From contig NZ_JAMZEA010000005.1 in assembly GCF_024172125.1 (NCBI RefSeq), forward strand, positions 372,001-436,000: a stretch of DNA of 64,000 nucleotides, given 5' to 3'. The translations under genes were made by a program, and so were the position numbers. The notes under the pieces are model-generated. The model did not search any database. It was not told where the DNA came from and saw nothing but the letters and a program-made list of their open reading frames with translations. Position 1 is the stretch's first letter. Every line of letters begins with the position of its first letter. The stretch is from Actinomadura rupiterrae (GTDB lineage Bacteria > Actinomycetota > Actinomycetes > Streptosporangiales > Streptosporangiaceae). Below are positions 7,023 to 15,199 of this stretch, one piece after another.

Positions 7023-7634
7023 GTGAGGAAGCCGAGGGAGCCGAAGCTGCGCCAGCTCGACGAACACGCGTTCCTGCGCCGCCTGGACCCGATCCTTCAG
7101 GTCTACGCGGCGGCGATGCGCCCGCCCGGGGAGCAGCTCCCCGGACGGCACTCGATCATGCAGCGGCACACCACCTACCCGCGGTTCCGCGCGTTCGCGG
7201 TGGAGCGGCCGCGCCCGCTGCCCGGGGTGCCGGGGAGCGTGCGCGGCTTCGCCTACGGCTTCCACGGCGAGTCCGGGCAGTGGTGGCACGACGTGGTGCG
7301 GCGGGCGCTGACCGAGCAGGACGGCCCCGAGCACGCCGCCTACTGGCTGGACGACGCGTTCGAGGTCGCCGAGCTGCACGTGCACCCCGACGACCAGGGC
7401 CAGGGCCACGGCCGGACGCTGCTCAACGCCCTGTGCGAGGGCAGGCTGGAGACCACGGTCGTGCTGTCCACGCTCGACCTGGACCGGCAGTCCCCCGCGC
7501 GGCGCCTGTACCGTTCGGTCGGCCTCCGGGACCTGCTCGTCGACTTCGAGTTCCCCGGCGGCGGCCCGCCCTACGCCGTCATGGGCGGGACGCTGCCCCT
7601 GGCGCCGTACCCGGCGGGTTCGAGCAACTCGTAG
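7023..7634 (+). CDS. GNAT-family N-acetyltransferase
   Basis: 203 aa from GTG at 7023. TAGGCT at 7009-7014 ends 8 nt before it and may be the -10 of a leaderless transcript. The acetyl-CoA loop is seen in VAELHVHPDDQGQGHGRTLL, with the C-terminal RLYRSVGLRDL. Its place next to metF matches mycobacterial Rv2170, a GNAT enzyme. The 3' end overlaps the metF 3' end by 64 bp. The substrate is unknown. Confidence 0.85.
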   Translation: MRKPREPKLRQLDEHAFLRRLDPILQVYAAAMRPPGEQLPGRHSIMQRHTTYPRFRAFAVERPRPLPGVPGSVRGFAYGFHGESGQWWHDVVRRALTEQDGPEHAAYWLDDAFEVAELHVHPDDQGQGHGRTLLNALCEGRLETTVVLSTLDLDRQSPARRLYRSVGLRDLLVDFEFPGGGPPYAVMGGTLPLAPYPAGSSNS

Positions 7635-8506
7635 ACCTCGCGGGTCGCGGTCGACCGGTTGAAGGTGATGAAGTGGATGCCGGGCGCGCCCTGGTCGAGC
7701 AGCTCCCGGCACAGCTTGGCGGCGTTCTCGATGCCGAGGCGCCGGACGGCGTCCGGGTCGTCCCGGACGGCCTCGAACCGCTCCCGCAGCTCGGCGGGGA
7801 ACGGCGCGCCGGACAGCTGCTCGGACCGGTCGATCGTGCTGAACCGGGTCACCGGCATGATGCCGGGGATGATCGGCACGTCGCAGCCGGCCGCCGCGAC
7901 CCGGTCGCGCAGCCGGAAGTAGTCGTCCGCGCGGAAGAACATCTGCGTGATCGCGTAGTCGGCGCCCGCGCGGCACTTGGCCACGAAGTTGCGGGTGTCG
8001 CTCTCGATGTCGGCCGAGCGCGGGTGCTTGTAGGGGAACGCCGCGACGCCGACGCTGAAGTCCCCGTACGAGCGGATCATGCGGACGAGGTCGGAGGCGT
8101 ACTCCAGCCCCTCCGGGTGCTTGACCCACTCGCCCATCGGGTCGCCGGGCGGGTCGCCGCGCAGCGCGAGGATGTTGCGGACGCCGGCGGAGGCGAACCG
8201 CCCGATCAGGTTCCGCAGCTCGGCCTGGGAGTGGTTCACGGCCGTGAAGTGCGCCACAGGGGTCATGGTCGTCTCGGTGGCGATCCGCTCGACCACCTCC
8301 ACGGTGTTGTCGCGGGTGCTGCCGCCCGCGCCGTAGGTGACCGAGACGAAGGTCGGGTTCAGCGGCTCCAGCTCCCGGATGGTCCGCCACAGGGTGCGGG
8401 CCTCCTCGGCGCTCTTCGGCGGCATGAACTCGAAGGAGAACGAGGGCTCGCCGGTGGCCAGCAGGTCGCGGATCGTCGGCGCGCGATCGGGGTTCTGGCG
8501 TCGCAT
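7571..8506 (-). CDS. metF: 5,10-methylenetetrahydrofolate reductase
   Basis: 311 aa, full length. FAD-dependent TIM barrel that reduces 5,10-methylene-THF to 5-methyl-THF for methionine synthesis. Family motifs: FEFMPPKSAEEA with the catalytic Glu near residue 26, FVSVTYGAGGSTRDN, ILALRGDPPG, AAFPYKHP and QMFFRADDYF. Divergent from the prenyl synthase with a 43-bp gap and convergent with the GNAT gene. No B12 riboswitch or SAM element is visible in the short leader. Confidence 0.97.
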   Translation of the reverse strand: MRRQNPDRAPTIRDLLATGEPSFSFEFMPPKSAEEARTLWRTIRELEPLNPTFVSVTYGAGGSTRDNTVEVVERIATETTMTPVAHFTAVNHSQAELRNLIGRFASAGVRNILALRGDPPGDPMGEWVKHPEGLEYASDLVRMIRSYGDFSVGVAAFPYKHPRSADIESDTRNFVAKCRAGADYAITQMFFRADDYFRLRDRVAAAGCDVPIIPGIMPVTRFSTIDRSEQLSGAPFPAELRERFEAVRDDPDAVRRLGIENAAKLCRELLDQGAPGIHFITFNRSTATREVYELLEPAGYGARGSVPPMTA

Positions 8507-8549
8507 CCCGCAATCCTATCGACCCGGTCCGAAAAGATACGATCTCGCC

Positions 8550-9626
8550 ATGCCCACCAGCAGGCCCGCCAGCGCGTCCACCGGCCAGTTCCGCAAGGAG
8601 GTCGACGAGGCGCTGCACGCGTTCACCGCCCGCCAGGCCCCCGGCCTGCTCGCCATCAGCCCCGATCTGGAGCCGATGGTCTCCGCCTTGCGGGCGCTGC
8701 TGGCGGGCGGGAAGCGGCTGCGGCCCGCGTTCTGCTACTGGGGCTGGCGCGCGGCGGGCGGCGAGGACGTCCCGGAGATCGCGACGGCCGCCGCGTCGCT
8801 CGAACTGCTCCAGGCCAGCGCCCTGGTGCACGACGACGTGATGGACGCCAGCGACACCCGCCGGGGCCAGCCGTCCGTCCACCGGCGGTTCGAGGCGCTG
8901 CACGGCGAGAGCGGCTGGCGCGGCCCGGCGGACACCTTCGGCGAGGGCGCGGCGATCCTGCTCGGCGACCTTCTGCTGGCCTGGTCGGGCGAGATGTTCG
9001 AGACGAGCGGCCTGACCGAGGACCGTCGCGCGCGCGGCCGGGGCGTCTACGACCTGATGCGCACCGAGGTGATGTGCGGGCAGTACCTGGACATGCTGGA
9101 GAGCACCCGCGGGGACGGGACGGTCGACACGGCGCTGCGCGTGGTCGATTTCAAGTCGGCCAAGTACACGATCGAGCGGCCGCTGCACCTGGGCGCGGCG
9201 CTGGCCGGGGGCTCGGACGAGCTGGCGGCGGCGCTGAGCGGGTACGGGCGCCCGCTCGGGATGGCGTTCCAGCTGCGGGACGACGTGCTCGGCGTGTTCG
9301 GCGACCCGGAGGCGACCGGCAAGCCCGCCGGGGACGACCTGCGGGAGGGCAAGCGGACGGTGCTGATCGCGCTCACCCTGGAGCGCGCCGACGCCGAGGA
9401 GGCCGCGACGGTGGAGCGGCTGCTCGGCGACCCGGAGCTGAGCGCGCTCGGCGTGGCCGACCTGCGGGAGATCATCACCGACACGGGCGGGCTGGCGGCC
9501 TGCGAGGAGATGATCGACCGGTTCGCGGCCGACGCGCGCGACGCGCTCGCCGCCGCGCCGGTGGCAGGCGAGGCCCGGGAAGCTCTGGCAGACCTGGCGG
9601 TCGCCGCCACCGCCCGCACGTTCTGA
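8550..9626 (+). CDS. Trans-prenyl diphosphate synthase (geranylgeranyl-PP type)
   Basis: 358 aa. TACGAT at 8538-8543 ends 6 nt before ATG, suggesting a leaderless transcript. Two Asp-rich motifs coordinate Mg: first DDVMD (in ASALVHDDVMDAS) and second DDVLGVFGD, with GGKRLRP at about residue 55. It adds isopentenyl-PP units to make C15-C20 or longer precursors. The metF/prenyl-synthase divergence parallels Rv2172c/Rv2173 (idsA2). Chain length cannot be set with certainty from the motif. Confidence 0.94.
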   Translation: MPTSRPASASTGQFRKEVDEALHAFTARQAPGLLAISPDLEPMVSALRALLAGGKRLRPAFCYWGWRAAGGEDVPEIATAAASLELLQASALVHDDVMDASDTRRGQPSVHRRFEALHGESGWRGPADTFGEGAAILLGDLLLAWSGEMFETSGLTEDRRARGRGVYDLMRTEVMCGQYLDMLESTRGDGTVDTALRVVDFKSAKYTIERPLHLGAALAGGSDELAAALSGYGRPLGMAFQLRDDVLGVFGDPEATGKPAGDDLREGKRTVLIALTLERADAEEAATVERLLGDPELSALGVADLREIITDTGGLAACEEMIDRFAADARDALAAAPVAGEAREALADLAVAATARTF

Positions 9627-9664
9627 GCAGCCGCCGACATCTGCCGGGCCGTTCTCAGACTGAT

Positions 9665-9680
9665 TGTCAATATTGTGACA
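9665..9680. promoter_or_regulatory. Palindrome upstream of the CMD/GH3 genes
   Basis: TGTCAATATTGTGACA is an inverted repeat TGTCA-N6-TGACA in a locally AT-rich gap, 65 bp before the CMD start. A repressor or activator site is likely, but no regulator gene is adjacent. Confidence 0.4.
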
Positions 9681-9744
9681 CGATGTGGCCAATGGGGCTG
9701 GGCGGGCTAGCACTGTCCCACCGATCGGTGGCAGAAAGTAGGGC

Positions 9745-10320
9745 ATGTCCGCCGACGCATCGTCCCCCGACACGTCCCCCGACACGCCCCGCGACGCCTC
9801 CGCCACGCCGCGCATCCCGCCGCTGCCGCCCGAGGAGTGGGACGAGACGCTGAAGGCCGTGGTGGCCAACACCGGCCCGCTCAACGTCTTCACCACGCTC
9901 GGACGGCATCCCGCGCTGTTCGCGTCCTGGATCGGGTTCGGGTCCAAGCTGCTGTTCGAGGGCACGCTGGACGGGCGCGTCCGGGAGATCGCGATCCTGC
10001 GCGTCGCGCACCAGCGCTCGTGCGCGTACGAGTGGGCGCACCACGTCCCGATCGGGCAGCTCGCGGGCCTGAAGGACGAGGAGATCGAGGCGCTGCGCGG
10101 CGCGCCGGACGAGCACCCGTGGTCCGCCGGGGACCGGGCGGTGATCGACGCGGCGGACGAGCTGCACGCCGACTCCACGGTCTCGGACGCGACCTGGGCG
10201 GCGCTCGCGGAGCGGTTCGACGAGCGCGAGATGATCGAGCTGGTGCTGCTCATCGGGCAGTACCACATGGTCGCGTTCGCGCTGAACGCCCTGCGCGTCC
10301 AGATCGAGGACGGCCACTGA
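9745..10320 (+). CDS. Carboxymuconolactone decarboxylase-family protein
   Basis: 191 aa. The core EIAILRVAHQRSCAYEWAHHVPIG has the CMD/AhpD signature with a single Cys and the following His pair, so a peroxidase-type CxxC is absent. A low-complexity Ser/Asp/Pro start (about 25 residues) may not be native. The gene overlaps the GH3 gene by 1 nt (TGATG). True substrates of such proteins are often unknown. Confidence 0.88.
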   Translation: MSADASSPDTSPDTPRDASATPRIPPLPPEEWDETLKAVVANTGPLNVFTTLGRHPALFASWIGFGSKLLFEGTLDGRVREIAILRVAHQRSCAYEWAHHVPIGQLAGLKDEEIEALRGAPDEHPWSAGDRAVIDAADELHADSTVSDATWAALAERFDEREMIELVLLIGQYHMVAFALNALRVQIEDGH

Positions 10321-12518
10321 TGTCCCCGCACGCGGGCACGGGTGGGCGGGCGACGCGGGTGTGGGGTGCGGGGGCCCTCGCATCGGCGCTGGTCGCGACC
10401 CTGTGGACGGTCCCGTCGGCGGACGCGCAGCCGAGGCCGTCCGCCGCGAAGGCGCTGACGCGCTGCGGCGACCCGGCGAAGCGTCCCTGGTGCAGGAAGT
10501 CGCTCACGCCGGACCAGCGGGTGGCGCTGCTGCTGCCGAAGATGACCGCCGACGAGAAGATCTCGCTGCTCGCCTCGGACGACCCGCTGGGCGGCCCGCT
10601 CGGCGGCATCTCCGAGAATGCGCACGCCGACACCAGCGGCGGCGTCGCGCGGCTCGGCATCCCGCCGGTCTACATGGCCGACGGCCCGGCGGGCGTCCGG
10701 CAGGGCAAGGCGACCGCGCTGCCCGCGCCGATCGCCGTGGCGGCGGCGTTCGACCCGTCCGCGGCCCGCGACTACGGCTCGACCGTGGCGTGGGAGGCGC
10801 GGCACCGCGGCAACGATCTGATCTTCGGCCCGACCGTGGACGTGCTGCGCAGCCCGCGCGGCGGGCGCTCGTTCGAGGGCTTCGGCGAGGACCCGTTCCT
10901 GTCGGCGGCGACCGGGGCGTCCTGGATCCGGGGCGCGCAGGCGCAGGGCGTGATGACGTCGGTCAAGCACCTGGCGGTCTACACGCAGGAGACCGACCGG
11001 CTGGCGCTGAAGATGAAGGTGGATCCGCGGACGCTGCGCGAGATCTACCTGCCGCCGTTCGAGGCCGCCGTGAAGACCGGAAACGCCGCGACCGTGATGT
11101 GCGGGTTCGGGCAGCTGAACGGCCGCTGGGCCTGCCAGGACGGCACGGTCCTGAACAGGATCCTTCGCAAGGAGTGGGGTTTCAAGGGGCTCGTCTCGTC
11201 CGACCACACGGCCGCCCAGGACACGGTCGGCGCGGCGAACGGCGGGCTCGACCTCGAACTCCCCTACGGCTTCAAGTACAACGGCTTCGCGCTCAAGGCC
11301 GCGATCGCGCAGAAAAAGGTCGCCTGGGCGACGGTCGACGGGCACGTCCGGGCGGTCCTGCGGACGATGTTCGCGTTCGGCCTGTTCGACCGCGCGGCCT
11401 ACCCGAACGACCTGACCAAGATCAGCCGGGCGGTCAGCGAGGCGGCGGCGCAGCGGCTGGAGGAGAGCGGGATCACCCTGCTCAAGAACGCGGGCGCGCT
11501 GCCGCTGAAGGCGCCGAGGAGGATCGCGCTGATCGGCGGCGCGGCGGACGCCAACCAGAGCGGCTTCGGGTCGGCGCAGGTCCAGCCGTTCACCTCGGTC
11601 ACGCCGCGCCAGGGCATCGCCAAGCGCGCGGGCGCGGGCACGTCGATCACCTACACGGACGGCCGGAACCAGGGCGACGCCGCGCAGGCCGCGCGCGACG
11701 CGGACGTGGCGATCGTCTTCGCGACCGACAGCGAGGGCGAGTTCTTCGACCGGTCGTGCCTGACGCTGAACTGCGGCGACCCGCTCAAGGGCGACCAGGA
11801 CGGCCTGATCTCGGCCGTCGCGGACGCCAACCCGAACACGGTCGTCGTGCTGGAGACGGGCGGCCCGGTGCTCACCCCGTGGGCGGACAAGGTCAAAGGC
11901 GTCGTCGAGGCCTGGTACCCCGGCTCGCGCGGCGGCGACGCCCTCGCGCGCGTCCTCTACGGGGACGTCGATCCTGGCGGGCGTCTGCCGTTCACGTTCC
12001 CCGCCGCCGAGGGCGACGCGCCGGCGGCCGGGAACCCGGCGCAGTACCCGGGCGTGGACAAGTCGGTCACGTTCTCCGAGGGCGTCCTGGTCGGGTACCG
12101 GCACTACGACGCCAAGGGCATCGCGCCGCGCTACCCGTTCGGCCATGGGCTGTCCTACACGACGTTCCGGTACAGCGGACTCCAGGTGACGCCGGCGTCG
12201 GTGCGCGTGACGGTCACCAACACCGGAGCGCGGACGGGCGTGGCGGTGCCGCAGCTCTACCTCGGCATGCCCGCGCCGAACGTCACGACGCCGCAGCCGC
12301 CGCGCCAGCTCAAGGGCTTCCAGAAGATCACCCTGGCGCCGGGGGCGTCCTCGACCGTGACGTTCCCGCTGACCGACCGGTCGCTGGCCTACTGGGACAC
12401 CGCGGCGAACGGCTGGAAGGTCGCGCCGGGGTGCTACCGCGTCGAGCTGGGCGAATCGTCGCGCGAAACGGCTCTGACCGGCGCGTTCGCGCGGGGCGGG
12501 GCGGCCTGCCCGAAGTAA
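10320..12518 (+). CDS. Secreted glycoside hydrolase family 3 (beta-glucosidase-like)
   Basis: 732 aa, ATG at 10320 overlapping the previous stop. Signal-peptide-like start, hydrophobic core GALASALVATLWTVPSADA with cleavage probably near AQP, so it is exported. The (beta/alpha)8 domain has HLAVYTQETDR, LREIYLPPFE and the nucleophile Asp in GLVSSDHTA. The second alpha/beta domain has ESGITLLKNAGALPL, and a C-terminal fibronectin III-like domain follows YPFGHGLSYTTF. It cleaves terminal beta-glucosides or related sugars outside the cell; exact sugar unknown. Confidence 0.93.
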   Translation: MSPHAGTGGRATRVWGAGALASALVATLWTVPSADAQPRPSAAKALTRCGDPAKRPWCRKSLTPDQRVALLLPKMTADEKISLLASDDPLGGPLGGISENAHADTSGGVARLGIPPVYMADGPAGVRQGKATALPAPIAVAAAFDPSAARDYGSTVAWEARHRGNDLIFGPTVDVLRSPRGGRSFEGFGEDPFLSAATGASWIRGAQAQGVMTSVKHLAVYTQETDRLALKMKVDPRTLREIYLPPFEAAVKTGNAATVMCGFGQLNGRWACQDGTVLNRILRKEWGFKGLVSSDHTAAQDTVGAANGGLDLELPYGFKYNGFALKAAIAQKKVAWATVDGHVRAVLRTMFAFGLFDRAAYPNDLTKISRAVSEAAAQRLEESGITLLKNAGALPLKAPRRIALIGGAADANQSGFGSAQVQPFTSVTPRQGIAKRAGAGTSITYTDGRNQGDAAQAARDADVAIVFATDSEGEFFDRSCLTLNCGDPLKGDQDGLISAVADANPNTVVVLETGGPVLTPWADKVKGVVEAWYPGSRGGDALARVLYGDVDPGGRLPFTFPAAEGDAPAAGNPAQYPGVDKSVTFSEGVLVGYRHYDAKGIAPRYPFGHGLSYTTFRYSGLQVTPASVRVTVTNTGARTGVAVPQLYLGMPAPNVTTPQPPRQLKGFQKITLAPGASSTVTFPLTDRSLAYWDTAANGWKVAPGCYRVELGESSRETALTGAFARGGAACPK

Positions 12519-12607
12519 AAGATCAACCTTCCGGCCCCGGACCGGGTCGGCACACGGTACAAAAGAGGGAAACTTCCACTCGCCTCCCCGCCGAGCCGGA
12601 GCCCGCG

Positions 12608-13579
12608 TTGCCGCCATCCTCCTCCCCCGGGAGAACGCTGGACCCATCGTCCGGCCGCTCCGGCCTGCCCCTGGGCCCGGACGACCCGCGCAGCCTGGGC
12701 GGGTACCGGCTGCTGCGCCGCCTCGGCGAGGGCGGCCAGGGCGTGGTGTACCTCGCCGTCGCGGCGGACGACGAGGACGGCGGGCGGGTCGCGGTCAAGC
12801 TGCTGCGCGGCGGCGCCGCCGCGACACCCCGGGCGCGCGCCCGGTTCGTCAAGGAGGCGGACGCCGCCCGCGAGATCACCAACCGGCACGTCGCGCGCGT
12901 GCTGGACACGGACATGACCGGCGACCGGCCCTTCATCGTCAGCGAGTACGTGCCCGGGCCGTCCCTCCAGGAATGCGTCGAGGAGGACGGGCCGCTCACC
13001 CCCGGCGGGCTGCGCCGCGTCGCGCTGCGCTCGGCGGCCGGGCTCGCCGCGATCCACCGCGCGGGCGTGGTGCACCGCGATTTCAAGCCCGGCAACGTGC
13101 TGCTCGGCCCGGACGGCCCGAAGGTGATCGACTTCGGCGTGGCGCGGACCGCCGACGCGACCCCGGTCACCACCGGCGGCGCGGTCGGCACGCCCGCCTA
13201 CATGGCCCCCGAGCAGATCGAGGACGAGCCGGTCGGCCCGCCCGCCGACGTGTTCGCCTGGGCCGGGACGGTCGTGTTCGCCGCGACCGGCCGCCCGCCG
13301 TTCGGCGGCGGGCCGAGCGCGGCGGTGATGCGCCGGATCGTCACCCGCCCGCCGGACCTCGGCGGCTTGGACGGCGAGCTGGGCGAACTGGTCGCGGCAT
13401 GCCTGGACAAGAACCCGGCGGCGCGTCCGACGGCCCGGCAGATCGTCCGGGCGCTGCGGGACGGCGAGGCCCCGGCGCCCCGGCCGCGGCCGAAGCAGAT
13501 CCCCCGCTACCGCTGGCGGATGATGGTCGCCCTGGCCGCCGTGGTCGCCGCGGGCTTCCTCCTGGGCTTCCTGCTCTAG
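12608..13579 (+). CDS. Membrane-anchored Ser/Thr protein kinase
   Basis: About 323 aa. The frame runs open far upstream through the GH3 gene, but kinase homology starts near 12697 (GGYRLLRRLGEGGQGVVYLA). I chose TTG at 12608; the true start is uncertain. Kinase motifs are VAVKLL, VHRDFKPGNVLL, DFGVARTAD and GTPAYMAPEQ. Note HRDFK where most relatives have HRDLK or HRDVK. A single C-terminal helix (MMVALAAVVAAGFLLGFLL) ends the protein with no sensor domain outside. Confidence 0.87.
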   Translation: MPPSSSPGRTLDPSSGRSGLPLGPDDPRSLGGYRLLRRLGEGGQGVVYLAVAADDEDGGRVAVKLLRGGAAATPRARARFVKEADAAREITNRHVARVLDTDMTGDRPFIVSEYVPGPSLQECVEEDGPLTPGGLRRVALRSAAGLAAIHRAGVVHRDFKPGNVLLGPDGPKVIDFGVARTADATPVTTGGAVGTPAYMAPEQIEDEPVGPPADVFAWAGTVVFAATGRPPFGGGPSAAVMRRIVTRPPDLGGLDGELGELVAACLDKNPAARPTARQIVRALRDGEAPAPRPRPKQIPRYRWRMMVALAAVVAAGFLLGFLL

Positions 13580-13595
13580 ATCCGCTCACGGCCGG

Positions 13596-13760
13596 TCACC
13601 AGTGCGGCGGGCGCTCGTCCAGGAAGCGGGAGTCGTCGTCCCCGCCGCCGCGCCACTCGCCCCAGCCGGTGTCGGTGTCGTCTCCGGTCTGGTCGGGCAG
13701 GACGGGCAGGTCGTCGTCCTCCAGGTCGACCACGCGGTCGTCGTCCGGTGTTGCGCTCAT
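13596..13760 (-). CDS. Small acidic actinobacterial protein
   Basis: 54 aa from ATG at 13760 (an upstream ATG at 13778 is possible). Very acidic: DDDRVVDLEDDDLPVLPDQT, then WGEW and a C-terminal DSRFLDERPPHW. I recall close relatives of this short protein across actinobacteria, without known function. The conserved C-terminal RPPH and the WGE stretch argue that it is real. Convergent with the kinase, 17 bp apart. Confidence 0.65.
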   Translation of the reverse strand: MSATPDDDRVVDLEDDDLPVLPDQTGDDTDTGWGEWRGGGDDDSRFLDERPPHW

Positions 13761-13838
13761 GACTCCATTGTCGGCCACCCGGGGGATCGCCGGTGACGTC
13801 CGCGCGTCCGGCGGGTGTCGGCGTGTTGTCTTTCCTGG

Positions 13839-14513
13839 TCAGGATTCGCGGTGGAGGCGGGCGGCGAGGCCCGCGGCGGCCGCGGCCGGGTCGGCGGCCT
13901 CGGTGAGGGCGCGGACGACCACGATGCGCTCGGCGCCCGCGGCGAGGACCCGGTCGAGGTTGCCCGCGTCGATGCCGCCGATGGCGAACCAGGGGCGCGC
14001 CGGACGAAGCGCGGTGGCGGCCTCCAGCAGCGGCAGGCCGGGCGCGTGCCGGCCCGGCTTGGTCGGGGTGGGCCAGACGGGCCCGCAGCAGAAGTAGTCG
14101 ACGCCCGGCTCGGCGGCGGCCGCCGCGGCCTGCTCGTCGGAGTGCGTCGAGCGGCCGATCAGGACGTCCTCGCCGACGATCGCGCGGGCCGCCGGGACGG
14201 GCAGGTCGTCCTGCCCGAGGTGCAGGACGTCGGCCTGGACGGCGTGCGCGACGTCCGCCCGGTCGTTGACGGCGAGCAGCGCGCCGTGCCGGTCGCAGGC
14301 GGCCCGGAACTCCCGCAGGTACTCGATCTCCTGCTTCGCCTCCAGGCCCTTCTGCCGCAGCTGGACGATGTCGACGCCGCCGCCGAGCACGGCGTCGAGG
14401 AACGCCGGCAGGTCGCCCTGCTTCTCCCTCGCGTCCGTGCAGAGGTAGAGGCGCGCGCGGCCCAGGCGGGCGCGCAGCTGGACGGCACGGTCGGAGGGCA
14501 GGTGCCTGGACAC
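13839..14513 (-). CDS. thiE: Thiamine-phosphate synthase
   Basis: 224 aa from GTG at 14513 (GGAAGGA about 12 nt upstream); an upstream GTG/ATG at 14570 gives a Pro-rich tail and is less likely. TIM-barrel enzyme joining HMP-PP and thiazole phosphate. Motifs: DIVQLRQKG, LLAVNDRADVA, LHLGQDDLP, GRSTHS, YFCCGPVWPTPTKPG and WFAIGGI. No TPP riboswitch lies before it, in contrast to thiO. It reads away from the thiOSG operon, with two other genes in between. Confidence 0.95.
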   Translation of the reverse strand: MSRHLPSDRAVQLRARLGRARLYLCTDAREKQGDLPAFLDAVLGGGVDIVQLRQKGLEAKQEIEYLREFRAACDRHGALLAVNDRADVAHAVQADVLHLGQDDLPVPAARAIVGEDVLIGRSTHSDEQAAAAAAEPGVDYFCCGPVWPTPTKPGRHAPGLPLLEAATALRPARPWFAIGGIDAGNLDRVLAAGAERIVVVRALTEAADPAAAAAGLAARLHRES

Positions 14514-14570
14514 GGGCGGCGGGGTCCTTCCGGAACGGGGCGCGGGCCACGCGCGCGGGGATCCGCGCAC

Positions 14571-14734
14571 GTGACCCGCATCATTTCACGTGCTGAGCAG
14601 CGATATCGGCCCGCCCGGAGGCGGCCGGGGCATGTCGGCCGGGTCAGGCGACCGCGTCAGTCGGCCGGTTCATGTCGGCCGGACAGGCAGCCGGGCCAAG
14701 CGCCCGGGCCATGTCGGCCGGTCGGGCGGACGGG
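14571..14734. repeat. Gap with three copies of a 12-bp motif
   Basis: CATGTCGGCCGG occurs three times (near 14632, 14669 and 14710), in a Gly/Pro-codon-like GC-rich stretch between Rv2175c-like and thiE. Each copy contains the palindrome CCGGCCGG in part. I see no gene here. Confidence 0.5.
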
Positions 14735-15118
14735 TCAGAAGGCGAGCGCCTGGGCCCGGCGCCGGACCTCGGTGCCGCGGTTCTCCGCGAGCGCCTGCAC
14801 GGGCGTGCCGGGCAGGGTGTCGTCCGGGGTGAAGAGCCAGCGGAGCGTCTCCACCTCGTCGAACCCGGCGTCCGACAGCAGTGTCAGGGTGCCCGGCAGG
14901 CCCTTGATCACCTGGCCGTCGGCGATGAACGCCGCGGGCACCATCGGGTGGCCGTCGCGGCGGACGGCCAGCAGCTTGCGCTCGGCGAGCAGCTGCTTGA
15001 TCCGGTTGAACTTCAGGTTGAGGCGCTCGGCGGCCTCGACCAGGTCGATCCAGTCGCCCACCAGGGCGTCCGTGCGGGGGTCGAGATCGCTCTCTACGGT
15101 TGCGTGCGTCTGCGTCAC
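14735..15118 (-). CDS. Rv2175c-family DNA-binding protein
   Basis: 127 aa. Winged-helix-like N-terminal domain (WIDLVEAAERLNLKFNRIKQLL, ERKLLAVRRDGHPMVPAAFI) with a C-terminal helical part (LPGTLTLLSDAGFDEVETLRWLF), matching mycobacterial Rv2175c. There it is a DNA-binding substrate of the kinase PknL. The N-terminal TQTHATVES has a Thr/Ser cluster that could be the phosphosite. The PASTA kinase of this window is 4.8 kb away, not adjacent as in mycobacteria. Confidence 0.9.
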   Translation of the reverse strand: MTQTHATVESDLDPRTDALVGDWIDLVEAAERLNLKFNRIKQLLAERKLLAVRRDGHPMVPAAFIADGQVIKGLPGTLTLLSDAGFDEVETLRWLFTPDDTLPGTPVQALAENRGTEVRRRAQALAF

Positions 15119-15156
15119 GCCCCCTTGCTACCACGCCCCCGAGGCACTCAAACCCA

Positions 15157-15170
15157 CCTGGGGCCCCAGG
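15157..15170 (-). terminator. Palindrome after the FAD reductase gene
   Basis: CCTGGGGCCCCAGG is a perfect 14-bp palindrome 30 bp past the stop of the leftward reductase gene, followed leftward by TGGGTTTG. It may end that transcript. Confidence 0.4.
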
Positions 15171-15199
15171 GACTTCTTCCGTTGATCTTCCCGCGTTCG

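Noticed and set aside
7008..12647. 1879-codon leftward open frame opposite metF, prenyl synthase and GH3 genes
   Set aside because: It is Arg/Gly/Ala-rich with no domain, antisense to genes with clear families; a GC-bias artefact.
10361..13579. 1072-codon rightward frame
   Set aside because: Its first 720 codons run through the GH3 gene in another frame; only the last part (kinase) is real, so I placed the start near 12608.
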